A stretch of DNA of 7,748 bases from Opitutales bacterium (lineage in GTDB: Bacteria; Verrucomicrobiota; Verrucomicrobiia; Opitutales; Intestinicryptomonadaceae). Shown here one piece after another: positions 1 to 7,748 of this stretch (positions are counted from its first letter, which is position 1; the number at the start of each line of letters is the position of its first letter). Below the pieces are notes generated by a model that saw nothing but the letters and a program-made list of their open reading frames with translations, was not told the DNA's origin and made no database searches. The position numbers were made by a program, and so were the translations under genes. The stretch covers positions 26,338 to 34,085 of the forward strand of contig JAJXPD010000003.1 in NCBI GenBank assembly GCA_021641325.1. The letters run 5' to 3'.

Positions 1-223
1 AGGTTTCTTATTTTTCTTATCTCAAAACCGCGTCGGATTTTCAAGCAGTTTTTTTCTTTATTTCTCGCAAAAAACGTCGGGCATTCTCCGCCGCGAATAA
101 TTCTTCGATGCTTCCCATGCCCGCATCCCGCAGGCAATTTTGCGGAACAATTACGCGCATTTTGCAAGACGGGCAGTCCGCCCGCCTATGCGTTGTTTTT
201 GCGATTGTTTCGACATATCGAAT
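1..223. other. AT-rich stretch without a convincing gene
   Basis: I see no supportable gene here. The first 80 bases are T-rich. A minus-strand reading frame from an ATG at 160 to a TGA at 41-43 would encode 39 residues, with a helix-like end (SIEELFAAENARRFLREIKKKTA without its last residues). It has no ribosome binding site and no family I recognise. The stretch may be the decayed upstream part of the transporter remnant that follows, or flank left by a deletion. Confidence 0.4.
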
Positions 224-553
224 ATGAAAATCGAAACAACAAGGAAAATGAAGAATTTTAAATATGTTTTAATGGTGTTTGCGGGCGGCGGAATGCCCGA
301 ATTTTCGGCAAAGGGCTTGGTCTTGGCGTTTACGGTCTTCGGAACGACGCACTCCATCGCGCTGTTTTCGGCGGGGATTCCCAGAATCGGCGCGGCGGCA
401 GGCGCGATCATAATGACTGTCGAACTGCCCGTGTTGGTGCTGTGCGCGGCGGCGGTTTTGGGCAAAAGGGTGGAGGCACTCCAAGTTGCGGGAATCGCCG
501 CAATGCTTTTCGGAATCGCCCTCATGAACCTCCGCAAGGCGCGGGCTGGCTGA
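224..553 (+). pseudogene. C-terminal remnant of an EamA/DMT-family transporter
   Basis: From about base 285 the frame encodes the typical end of a drug/metabolite (EamA) transporter. It has a FGTTHSIALFSAGIPRIGA segment, a TVELPVLVL helix, the LGKRV turn (LGE in most relatives) and a last helix IAAMLFGIALMNL, ending in a basic tail. Such proteins normally have about 300 residues and ten membrane helices. Only about the last three helices (roughly 85 residues) are visible. The codons before base 285 (ATG at 224, MKIETTRKMKNFKYVLMVF) are AT-rich and do not look like the preceding part of the family, which suggests a junction. No ribosome binding site precedes the ATG at 224. It is most likely a truncated, non-functional gene. 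Expression as a small membrane protein cannot be excluded. The substrate is unknown. Confidence 0.6.
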
Positions 554-583
554 CGCCGAACGGCACGGATTCCGCGCCCGCGC
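539..583 (+). terminator. GC-rich inverted repeat after the transporter remnant
   Basis: GCGCGGGC (539-546) and GCCCGCGC (576-583) are perfect inverted copies. They enclose smaller hairpins such as GCC-GAAC-GGC (555-564). The arms overlap the end of the transporter remnant. A short T-containing tract (TATTTT) follows at about 591-596. This could be a weak terminator separating the remnant from lysC. The U-tract is poor and the loop is long, so chance pairing in GC-rich DNA is possible. Confidence 0.3.
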
Positions 584-607
584 CCCGCGCTATTTTAGCG
601 AAATTGC

Positions 608-638
608 TTGACAGTATTGCCGATATTATCAGGATATT
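608..638 (+). promoter_or_regulatory. Candidate sigma70-type promoter for lysC
   Basis: A perfect -35 box TTGACA lies at 608-613. The -10 side is weak: AGGATA (631-636) at 17 bp spacing, or GATATT (633-638) at 19 bp. A better-looking TATTAT (624-629) is too close to the -35. The region from 600 to 665 is clearly AT-rich compared with the flanking coding DNA. Transcription from here would give a leader of roughly 25-30 bases before the lysC ATG, which is too short for a lysine riboswitch. Confidence 0.45.
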
Positions 639-671
639 CCAACTGATTTTTTATTTTAAAAACACTTGCAT

Positions 672-1886
672 ATGGCTCTGATTGTACAGAAATACGGCGG
701 CACGTCCGTCGGCGATACCGACAGAATACTCAATGTCGCAAAGCGAATCAAAACGTTCGTGGACGGCGGAAACAGCGTCGTCGTGGTCGTCTCCGCCCGC
801 AGCGGAGTAACAAACGAACTTATCGCCAGAGCGAAAACGTTTTCCGCAACTCCCGACGAGCGCGAGATGGACATGCTCCTTGCCGTCGGCGAACAGGAGA
901 CAATCGCGCTTACGGCGATGGCGTTGCACTCGCTGGGGCTCAAAGCGGTGTCGAGGACGGGCGCGCAGGCGGGCATCATTACAGACGACGCCCACACCCG
1001 CGCAAGAATAGTCGAAATCACGGGCGGCGACATTCGCGAATGCCTGTCGCGCGGAGAGGTCGTGATAGTCGCGGGCTTTCAGGGAATCGACCGCCACGGC
1101 AACGTTTCCACGCTCGGACGCGGCGGAAGCGACCTTTCTGCAATCGCGCTGGCGGCGGCTCTCAAAGCCGACATCTGCCAAATCTACACCGACGTCAGCG
1201 GCGTCTACACCGCCGACCCGCGCGTGGTCAAAAACGCCCGCAAAATTCCCGAAATGTCGTACGAGGAACTCTTGGAAATGGCGTCGCTCGGCTCGAAAGT
1301 CATGCAGGCGCGAAGCGTGGAATTTGCGCAGAAGCACAACGTAGTTTTCGAAGTGCGCTCAAGCTTTAACAACGAACCCGGAACAATAGTGAAATCGGAA
1401 GCACCATCATTGGAAGACGTCGTAATCAGCGGCGTGGCAATAGACAGAAACCAGACGAAAGTTACAGTAAGCGACATTCCCGACAAGCCCGGCACCGCGG
1501 CGGAAATCTTCCGCGAACTCGGCGAGGCGGGAATCGTGGTCGACATGATTGTCCAGAACGTCGGACGCGGCGGCAAGGCGAACCTCACCTTCACGGTCTC
1601 GAAAGACGACGCGGCGAAAGCCGAAAAAGTCCTGCGCGCGCATTGCGAAACTATCAAGGGCGCGACGGTTTCGATTACGGGCGACATCGCCAAGGTTTCG
1701 GTCATCGGCACGGGCATGCGCTCGCACAGCGGCGTTGCGGCAAAGTTCTTCCGCACGCTCGCCGACAACAGCATAAACGTGCAGATTATCACGACGAGCG
1801 AAATCAAGATTTCGGTCGGCATCTCGCTTGAAGACGCCGACGCGGCGGCGAACGCGCTCCACGCGGCGTTTGCGCTCGACAAATAG
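672..1886 (+). CDS. lysC: Aspartate kinase with two ACT domains
   Basis: This enzyme phosphorylates L-aspartate with ATP to 4-phospho-L-aspartate, the committed cytoplasmic step to lysine, threonine, methionine and diaminopimelate. The 404-residue product opens with the kinase signature KYGGTSVGD (residues 7-15). It continues with LGRGGSDLSA (148-157) and the YTDVSGVYTADPR segment (172-184), and has MSYEELLEMASLGSKV at 195-210. Two ACT domains follow at about 262-325 (VTVSDIPDKPGTAAEIF) and 340-404 (VSVIGTGMRSHSGVAAKFF, TTSEIKISV). Length and layout match the monofunctional, feedback-regulated Bacillus/Corynebacterium type. There is no fused homoserine dehydrogenase. I chose ATG 672 because MALIVQKYGG is the usual start. 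A TTG two codons upstream is in frame but unneeded. There is no clear Shine-Dalgarno sequence. Inhibition by lysine and/or threonine is expected from the family, but the effector cannot be read from the sequence. Confidence 0.97.
   Translation: MALIVQKYGGTSVGDTDRILNVAKRIKTFVDGGNSVVVVVSARSGVTNELIARAKTFSATPDEREMDMLLAVGEQETIALTAMALHSLGLKAVSRTGAQAGIITDDAHTRARIVEITGGDIRECLSRGEVVIVAGFQGIDRHGNVSTLGRGGSDLSAIALAAALKADICQIYTDVSGVYTADPRVVKNARKIPEMSYEELLEMASLGSKVMQARSVEFAQKHNVVFEVRSSFNNEPGTIVKSEAPSLEDVVISGVAIDRNQTKVTVSDIPDKPGTAAEIFRELGEAGIVVDMIVQNVGRGGKANLTFTVSKDDAAKAEKVLRAHCETIKGATVSITGDIAKVSVIGTGMRSHSGVAAKFFRTLADNSINVQIITTSEIKISVGISLEDADAAANALHAAFALDK
1397..1412 (+). promoter_or_regulatory. Candidate internal translation start for an aspartate kinase beta subunit
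   Basis: GGAAG at 1397-1401 is followed, after 8 bases, by an in-frame TTG at 1410-1412 (Leu247 of LysC). A product starting there would have 158 residues and contain exactly the two ACT domains. In Bacillus subtilis aspartokinase II and Corynebacterium LysC, a separate beta subunit of about 160-170 residues is made from an internal start at the corresponding place. Here the position and length fit, but the start would be TTG rather than ATG. The other genes in this window lack strong Shine-Dalgarno sequences, which weakens the argument. Confidence 0.35.
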
Positions 1887-1899
1887 TTTCCGCGCCCCG

Positions 1900-1931
1900 A
1901 CGCAAAGCGGTGCGCTTTTCAAATTTTGCGT
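1900..1931 (+). other. Alternative hairpins just after lysC
   Basis: ACGCAAA (1900-1906) can pair with TTTGCGT (1925-1931). Alternatively, AAAGCG (1904-1909) can pair with CGCTTT (1913-1918) across a three-base loop, followed by one more T. The two pairings share bases 1904-1906, so they partly exclude each other. The second resembles a weak terminator with a very short U-tract. No leader peptide rich in threonine or isoleucine codons accompanies them, so an attenuator is not supported beyond the pairing itself. Confidence 0.3.
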
Positions 1932-1953
1932 TCGAAAAAAATGTTTCGGACCA

Positions 1954-1987
1954 AGGCAATGCGCTGTTAACGCGGCGCAAATTGCCT
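1954..1987 (+). promoter_or_regulatory. Inverted repeat in the thrC leader
   Basis: AGGCAAT (1954-1960) and ATTGCCT (1981-1987) are perfect inverted copies. The stem continues inward as GCGC (1961-1964) with GCGC (1975-1978) after a two-base bulge, giving 11 pairs around a ten-base loop. It ends 29 bases before the thrC start and is not followed by a T-tract, so it is not an ordinary terminator. It could be an operator or an RNA structure. A TATAAA at 1987-1992, with a poor CTGTTA -35 at 17 bp, overlaps its end and might be a thrC promoter. Confidence 0.35.
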
Positions 1988-2016
1988 ATAAAAAAGACAG
2001 AACAGACAGGCTTGAA

Positions 2017-3377
<1,361 letters not shown>

Positions 3378-3378
<1 letters not shown>

Positions 3379-3407
3379 CCCGTCCGATGCAAGGCGGGCG
3401 GGCGTTT
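3378..3407 (+). terminator. Terminator-like hairpin after thrC
   Basis: Starting on the last base of the thrC stop codon, GCCCGTCCG (3378-3386) pairs with CGGGCGGGC (3395-3403), including one G-U pair, across an eight-base loop. Only three T's follow (3405-3407). The stem is strong but the U-tract is short, so it may terminate partly or simply protect the thrC message. The rest of the gap to cimA contains a smaller CGGCG/CGCCG stem (3421-3438) and an A-rich run, and no clear promoter. Confidence 0.45.
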
Positions 3408-3469
3408 CCTCACTCCCAAACGGCGGCGGATTGCGCCGCGAAAAAAATAGTGTCAAAAGCCAAAAAACT

Positions 3470-4328
<859 letters not shown>

Positions 4329-4342
<14 letters not shown>

Positions 4343-4361
4343 GACGTCGGCGCGTCGTCTT
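4329..4361 (+). other. Palindrome and hairpin flanking the internal cimA stop
   Basis: A perfect ten-base palindrome, ACACGCGTGT, occupies 4329-4338 and ends one base before the TAA at 4340-4342. Immediately after, AAGACG (4341-4346, sharing the AA of the stop) can pair with CGTCTT (4356-4361) across a nine-base loop. The stop therefore sits between two self-complementary stretches. Such short repeats are not rare in GC-rich DNA, and the functional meaning is unproven. Confidence 0.4.
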
Positions 4362-5044
4362 TCGCGCACAAGGGCGGAGTGCACGCCGACGCCGCAAACA
4401 AGGTAAAGCGCAGCTACGAGCATATCGACCCGTCGCTTGTGGGCAACCGCACGCGCGTGCTTGTAAGCGACATGTCGGGCAGGGCGTCGGTCATGATGAA
4501 GGCGCGCGACATGGGCGTTGACGTAAACTCGAAAGACCCGGTAATCGGGCAGTTCCTCGACGAGCTTAAAAACCTCGAATTCAGGGGCTACGAGTACGAG
4601 GCGGCGGACGCGTCGTTCGAGCTTCTCCTCTCGAAATTCCTGAAAAAACACAGCGACCACTTTGTGGTGCGCGGGTACAGGGTCATTGTGGAGCGCGACG
4701 AATTTGCGAGAATCACGAAGTCGGAGGCAACGGTGAAGCTCGAAATCGGCGGCACTATCGAACACACCGTCGCCGAGGCGCACGGGCCTGTCGCCGCGCT
4801 CGACCTTGCGCTCCGCAAGGCGTTGGTCGAAAAATTCCCGCAAATAAAAGACATCGAGCTTTCCGACTTCAAAGTGCGCATAATCGACAGCGGCGCGGGC
4901 GCAAACGCAATCACGCGCGTGCAGATAGAGTCGAAAGACTCGAAGCGCGTCTGGGGCACGGTCGGCGCGTCCGACAACATCATCGTAGCCTCGTGGGAGG
5001 CGCTCAAAGACGCAGTCGAATTCAAACTTTCGGAAGAGGATTGA
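4343..5044 (+). CDS. cimA: CimA C-terminal fragment: linker subdomains and LeuA-type regulatory domain
   Basis: The 233 sense codons after the internal stop encode ASSFAHKGGVHADA, then YEHIDPSLVGNRTRVLVSDM and the linker region. The C-terminal regulatory/dimerisation domain follows: VRGYRVIVERDE, the EAHGPVAALDLALRKAL segment, and DFKVRI...RVQIESKD. In 2-isopropylmalate and citramalate synthases this domain binds the feedback inhibitor, isoleucine for CimA. The codon pattern is the same as in the first half and no further stop or shift occurs. The first possible restart is GTG 4379, inside HKGGVH, with AGGGCGGA directly before it. It would give 222 residues but lose the HKGG residues. The purine run is closer to the GTG than is ideal. 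Whether this part is translated at all is unknown. Confidence 0.65.
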   Translation, partial: DVGASSFAHKGGVHADAANKVKRSYEHIDPSLVGNRTRVLVSDMSGRASVMMKARDMGVDVNSKDPVIGQFLDELKNLEFRGYEYEAADASFELLLSKFLKKHSDHFVVRGYRVIVERDEFARITKSEATVKLEIGGTIEHTVAEAHGPVAALDLALRKALVEKFPQIKDIELSDFKVRIIDSGAGANAITRVQIESKDSKRVWGTVGASDNIIVASWEALKDAVEFKLSEED

Positions 5045-5078
5045 TTTCTTCGATTTTTTGTGCCAACATAAGCTCCCG

Positions 5079-6953
5079 ATGGATTCAAACGAAGAATACA
5101 AAGTCGTCGATATTGGCTCGGCAATCTCGAACAAAACCCTCAAAAAATTCTACGGCTTTATTAAAAAGCCGTTCGAGGGCTTTCTCGGCATCACAAAGCT
5201 GAACTCGACATACGATTTTCTCAAAAGACACACGTCGGGCAACTTTTACGAACGCGCAATCAAGGCTATCGGAATTAACTACGAAATCGACGACGACGAC
5301 TTCAAGAAAATCCCCAAAGACGGCGCGCTCGTGGTTGTCTCGAACCACCCGCTCGGCGGAATCGACGGAATCATAATGGGCGCGGTGCTCCTGCGGGCGC
5401 GTCCCGACGCAAAGGTAATCGTCAACGGGCTTCTCGCAAAAATGCCCGAAATCAAGGAGTGGTCGATTTGCGTAAACCCATTCGGCGGCAAGGCGGCGAC
5501 GGCGCAAAACGTGTCGTCGATGAAAGACACAATCCGCCACCTCAAAAACGGCGGCTGCGTGGGAACTTTCCCGTCGGGCACGGTTTCGCACATCCACCTC
5601 CGCGACTGCTGCATTAGCGACCCCGAATGGAACACGAACATCGCCCAAATCGCCCGCCGCACAAACGCGAACATTCTGCCCGTCTATTTTGAGGGGCGCA
5701 ACTCGTGGCTGTTTTATATCGCCGGTCTTATCCACCCGCGCCTGCGCACAATGCTGCTAATCCGCGAAATGTTCGGAGTGGCGAAACGCAGGAAAATCAA
5801 GATGAAAGTGGGCGGCGTGATTTCGGCGCGGAAACTTCCCGAATTTCCGACCGACGACGAGCTGACGTCGTGGCTTCGCATAAACTCGTACGTCTTGGGC
5901 GGGCGCAACAACAAGGGCGAAAAACAGAACCCCACACAGTTGCAGATTATCCAGCGCAGCATAGAAAAAATCTTCCCGATTATGCACAGGGAAATGCAGG
6001 AGCTTATCCTGCCAATCGACCCCGACAAAATGGCGAAGGAAATAGGCGCGCTTCCGCAGTCGGCGTGCATGATTCGCGGCGAGAAAATCTCGGTATTCTG
6101 CGCCGAGGCGTGGCAGATTCCGTGGACGCTTCTGGAAATCGGGCGGCTCAGGGAAAAGACTTTCCGCGAAGTCGGCGAAGGCTCGGGCAAGAGCGTCGAC
6201 AACGACGAGTTCGACCAGTACTACCTCCACATGTTCATGTGGGACGCCGAAAACAGGAAAATCGCGGGCGCATACAGAATAGGGCGCACCGATAAAATCA
6301 TGAATTCGCTCGGCGTGCAGGGGCTGTACGCGTCGACGCTCTTCCAAATTCAGCGCGAACTTATCGACAGAATCAACCCCGCGCTCGAAATGGGGAGGTC
6401 GTTCATCGCGAGCGAGTACCAGAAAAAACGCTCGACGCTCGCGATTCTGTGGAGGGGAATCGGCGAATACCTCTACCGCAACCCCCACTACCGCACGCTC
6501 TACGGGCCTGTCAGCATAAGCACCCACTACAATTCGATTTCGAAAGACCTGATGGTTCAGTTCCTGTCGGAGCGCAAAACTTCGGAAGAGCTTGCAAAAT
6601 TCGTCAAGGCAAAAAAGCCGCCGAAAGTGAAGATGAAAAACATCGACAAAAAGGCTCTGCTTGAAGGCGCGCACGACATCGACCACATCTCCGCGCTCGT
6701 CTCGGAAGTGGAAATCGACAACAAGGGAATCCCGACGCTGCTCAAACACTACTTGAAGCTCGACGGCGAACTGCTGGCGTTCAACGTAGACCCCGATTTC
6801 GGCTCGTGCATAGACGGACTTATCATGGTGGACATGCTGCGGGTAGACCCCAAACTGCTGAAATCCTACATGGGCGACAAGCAGGCGGTCGAATACCGCA
6901 AACACCACGGCTTGGATACCGAGCTTTTCGAAGCCCGCCAAGCCGAAAAATAG
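5079..6953 (+). CDS. olsF: OlsF-like bifunctional acyltransferase for ornithine/aminoacyl lipids
   Basis: The 624-residue product joins two acyltransferases. Residues about 60-270 are a PlsC/OlsA-like domain with VVSNHPLGGIDGII (87-99, the NH...D acyltransfer motif in its HPxGGxDG variant), VNPFGGKAA (132-140), TFPSGTVSH (163-171) and ILPVYFEGRNSW (199-210). Residues about 335-600 resemble the OlsB/hemolysin-type GNAT N-acyltransferases: FREVGEGSG (362-370), AGAYRIGRTD, LEMGRSFI (436-443), LYGPVSIS (474-481) and GIPTLLKHYL (550-559). In OlsF of Serratia and Flavobacterium the C-terminal half puts a 3-hydroxyacyl chain on the amino group of ornithine, and the N-terminal half adds the second acyl chain. 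The head group here could also be glycine or another amino acid. It acts at the inner face of the cytoplasmic membrane. I chose ATG 5079 (MDSNEEYK) over an upstream TTG at 5058. It starts 34 bp after cimA, so is probably co-transcribed. No Shine-Dalgarno sequence is visible. Confidence 0.82.
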   Translation: MDSNEEYKVVDIGSAISNKTLKKFYGFIKKPFEGFLGITKLNSTYDFLKRHTSGNFYERAIKAIGINYEIDDDDFKKIPKDGALVVVSNHPLGGIDGIIMGAVLLRARPDAKVIVNGLLAKMPEIKEWSICVNPFGGKAATAQNVSSMKDTIRHLKNGGCVGTFPSGTVSHIHLRDCCISDPEWNTNIAQIARRTNANILPVYFEGRNSWLFYIAGLIHPRLRTMLLIREMFGVAKRRKIKMKVGGVISARKLPEFPTDDELTSWLRINSYVLGGRNNKGEKQNPTQLQIIQRSIEKIFPIMHREMQELILPIDPDKMAKEIGALPQSACMIRGEKISVFCAEAWQIPWTLLEIGRLREKTFREVGEGSGKSVDNDEFDQYYLHMFMWDAENRKIAGAYRIGRTDKIMNSLGVQGLYASTLFQIQRELIDRINPALEMGRSFIASEYQKKRSTLAILWRGIGEYLYRNPHYRTLYGPVSISTHYNSISKDLMVQFLSERKTSEELAKFVKAKKPPKVKMKNIDKKALLEGAHDIDHISALVSEVEIDNKGIPTLLKHYLKLDGELLAFNVDPDFGSCIDGLIMVDMLRVDPKLLKSYMGDKQAVEYRKHHGLDTELFEARQAEK

Positions 6954-7000
6954 CCGCGCAAAAGCTCCGCCGCAAAATCGCGGGCGGCGCAGGCGCATAC

Positions 7001-7026
7001 AAAAAGCGGGAGGGCATTTCCGCCCG
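7001..7026 (-). terminator. Probable terminator for the minus-strand TPR gene
   Basis: Read on the minus strand, CGGG and CCCG (7026-7023 and 7010-7007) form a stem, extended by an inner GG/CC pair with small bulges. It is followed by five T's (7005-7001). It lies about 47 bases past the stop codon of the minus-strand gene. The stem is imperfect, so confidence is moderate. Confidence 0.45.
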
Positions 7027-7047
7027 TATTCCCCGAAAACCGTGAAT

Positions 7048-7074
7048 CGTCCGCGAACATTCGGACGCTTTTTT
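7048..7074 (+). terminator. Rho-independent terminator for the cimA-olsF unit
   Basis: CGTCCG (7048-7053) pairs perfectly with CGGACG (7062-7067) across eight bases and is followed by C and six T's (7069-7074). It is the best terminator in the window, placed 94 bases after the olsF-like stop codon. Its T-tract overlaps the stop codon (7073-7075 on the plus strand) of the convergent minus-strand gene. Confidence 0.75.
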
Positions 7075-7748
7075 ATTGCGTCTTTTTAAGCATCAAACGC
7101 GTGCGGGCAATATGGTCTTCCAGAAGTTTTTTTAGGGGAGAGTCGGCGTCGGTTTCCGCCAAGACCGACTCCAAAACATCTATCGACTTTTGAAACTTGC
7201 CGTTTTTTGCAAGCAGCGACGCATAAATTCTGCGCGAGTAAACGGTGGGGGCGGGGCGCGTAGCAAGCCGCGCGTAGCACTCTTCCGCAAGCTTGTTGTC
7301 GCCGATTGAAATTGCTATTTGCCCTTTTTGCAGCCAGAGCTGCTCGCTGTCGGGGTGCAGCTTCAAGCCGCGCTCGACAAGTTTCAGCGCAATCGCCGCC
7401 TGACGCTTTTTTAGCAGGCGCAGGGCGGATTCGTCGCGCTGTTTTGGCGGCAGTTTTTGAAGAAGCCAGTGGGGGGTGTCGAATGCAATCATCGCCGCGC
7501 CCTGAGTCCAAAACGTAATCATGGAGGGGTCGATTTTCGTGGCTAGGTCGATTGCCGCCATGCAGCCGGCAACGTCCTTTTTCTCCCAGTCGATGTAGGC
7601 TTTTATCCACGCGAAGTCCGAAACAAGCGAGCGGTATCCGCCGAGTATGCCCCAGAGCGCGCCGCCGCCCGCGCCTCCGAACGATTCCGCAGAAAGCGTT
7701 TCGCCGCCGACAGCAAGCGCGTCTTTTGCGGGAAAGCCCGCAATCGCC
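7073..7748 (-). CDS. TPR-repeat protein, C-terminal part (start beyond the window)
   Basis: The minus-strand frame is open from the TAA at 7075-7073 to the right edge, showing 224 residues of a longer protein. An internal ATG at 7561 is unlikely to be the start, because protein-like sequence continues upstream. The upstream part has a Gly-rich segment (FGGAGGGALWGILGGYRSLV) leading into SDFAWIKAYIDWEKKD. The DPSMITFWTQGAAMIAFDT region follows. Then come TPR-like helix pairs, for example AAIALKLVERGLKLHPDSEQLW and NKLAEECYARL, then FQKSIDVLESVLAE, ending in a basic tail. TPR arrays bind partner proteins. The GGYRSLVSDFAWIKA motif recalls membrane-anchored TPR proteins of unknown role that I associate with Verrucomicrobiota, an impression I could not check. 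It is convergent with the acyltransferase gene, with terminators between or overlapping the ends. No specific function can be assigned. Confidence 0.75.
   Translation of the reverse strand, partial: AIAGFPAKDALAVGGETLSAESFGGAGGGALWGILGGYRSLVSDFAWIKAYIDWEKKDVAGCMAAIDLATKIDPSMITFWTQGAAMIAFDTPHWLLQKLPPKQRDESALRLLKKRQAAIALKLVERGLKLHPDSEQLWLQKGQIAISIGDNKLAEECYARLATRPAPTVYSRRIYASLLAKNGKFQKSIDVLESVLAETDADSPLKKLLEDHIARTRLMLKKTQ

Noticed and set aside
41..160. Small minus-strand frame of 39 residues, with an in-frame CPSC just upstream of its ATG
   Set aside because: There is no ribosome binding site and no start further upstream. It is too short to judge, and chance is the simplest explanation.
553..671. 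Lysine riboswitch or T-box in front of lysC
   Set aside because: The gap is only 118 bases, shorter than either element, and the probable promoter leaves a leader of about 30 bases. No T-box or lysine riboswitch core sequence was seen.
1828..2016. Upstream extension of thrC to an in-frame ATG at 1828
   Set aside because: The extra 63 residues overlap lysC in another frame, are Arg/Thr/Ser-rich and are not part of the threonine synthase family.
5757..6998. Minus-strand open frame of 413 codons opposite the olsF-like gene
   Set aside because: It is a shadow of a strongly supported gene, with no recognisable motifs.

Overview
The window looks like bacterial chromosomal DNA of moderately high GC content. 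Its coding regions are rich in GCG, GGC, CGC, TCG, GAA and AAA codons, while the gaps between genes are AT- and A-rich. No marker gene fixes the taxon. The best guess is Verrucomicrobiota, perhaps an Opitutae-like lineage. It rests on the lysC-thrC-cimA grouping, the scarcity of Shine-Dalgarno sequences, and a TPR protein with a GGYRSLVSDFAW-type motif that I associate with that phylum. This assignment is an inference.

Layout: (1) 1-223 holds no convincing gene. 224-553 is the C-terminal remnant of an EamA/DMT-type membrane transporter whose N-terminal part is missing. (2) 672-1886 is lysC, a complete two-ACT-domain aspartate kinase preceded by a perfect TTGACA box. (3) 2017-3378 is thrC, a complete PLP-dependent threonine synthase. 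(4) 3470-5044 reads as one full-length citramalate synthase (cimA), except that an in-frame TAA at 4340-4342 splits it just after the catalytic barrel. Sequence on both sides is well conserved and in the same frame. (5) 5079-6953 is an acyltransferase fusion of the OlsF type: an N-terminal PlsC/OlsA-like domain and a C-terminal OlsB-like GNAT domain, expected to make ornithine- or other aminoacyl lipids. (6) On the minus strand, 7073 to the right edge is the C-terminal part of a TPR protein, convergent with (5).

How the genes fit together: lysC starts the aspartate family pathway and thrC ends its threonine branch. The homoserine dehydrogenase and other intermediate steps are not in the window. 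CimA would supply 2-oxobutyrate for isoleucine from pyruvate and acetyl-CoA, independently of threonine deamination. The OlsF-like gene starts only 34 bp after cimA, so it is probably co-transcribed. This would place a membrane aminolipid gene next to amino acid biosynthesis.

The observations most worth a second look are the in-frame TAA in an otherwise intact cimA, the OlsF-type fusion in this context, and a possible internal start in lysC for a separate regulatory beta subunit. I saw no CRISPR array, tRNA, rRNA, insertion sequence or defence system.
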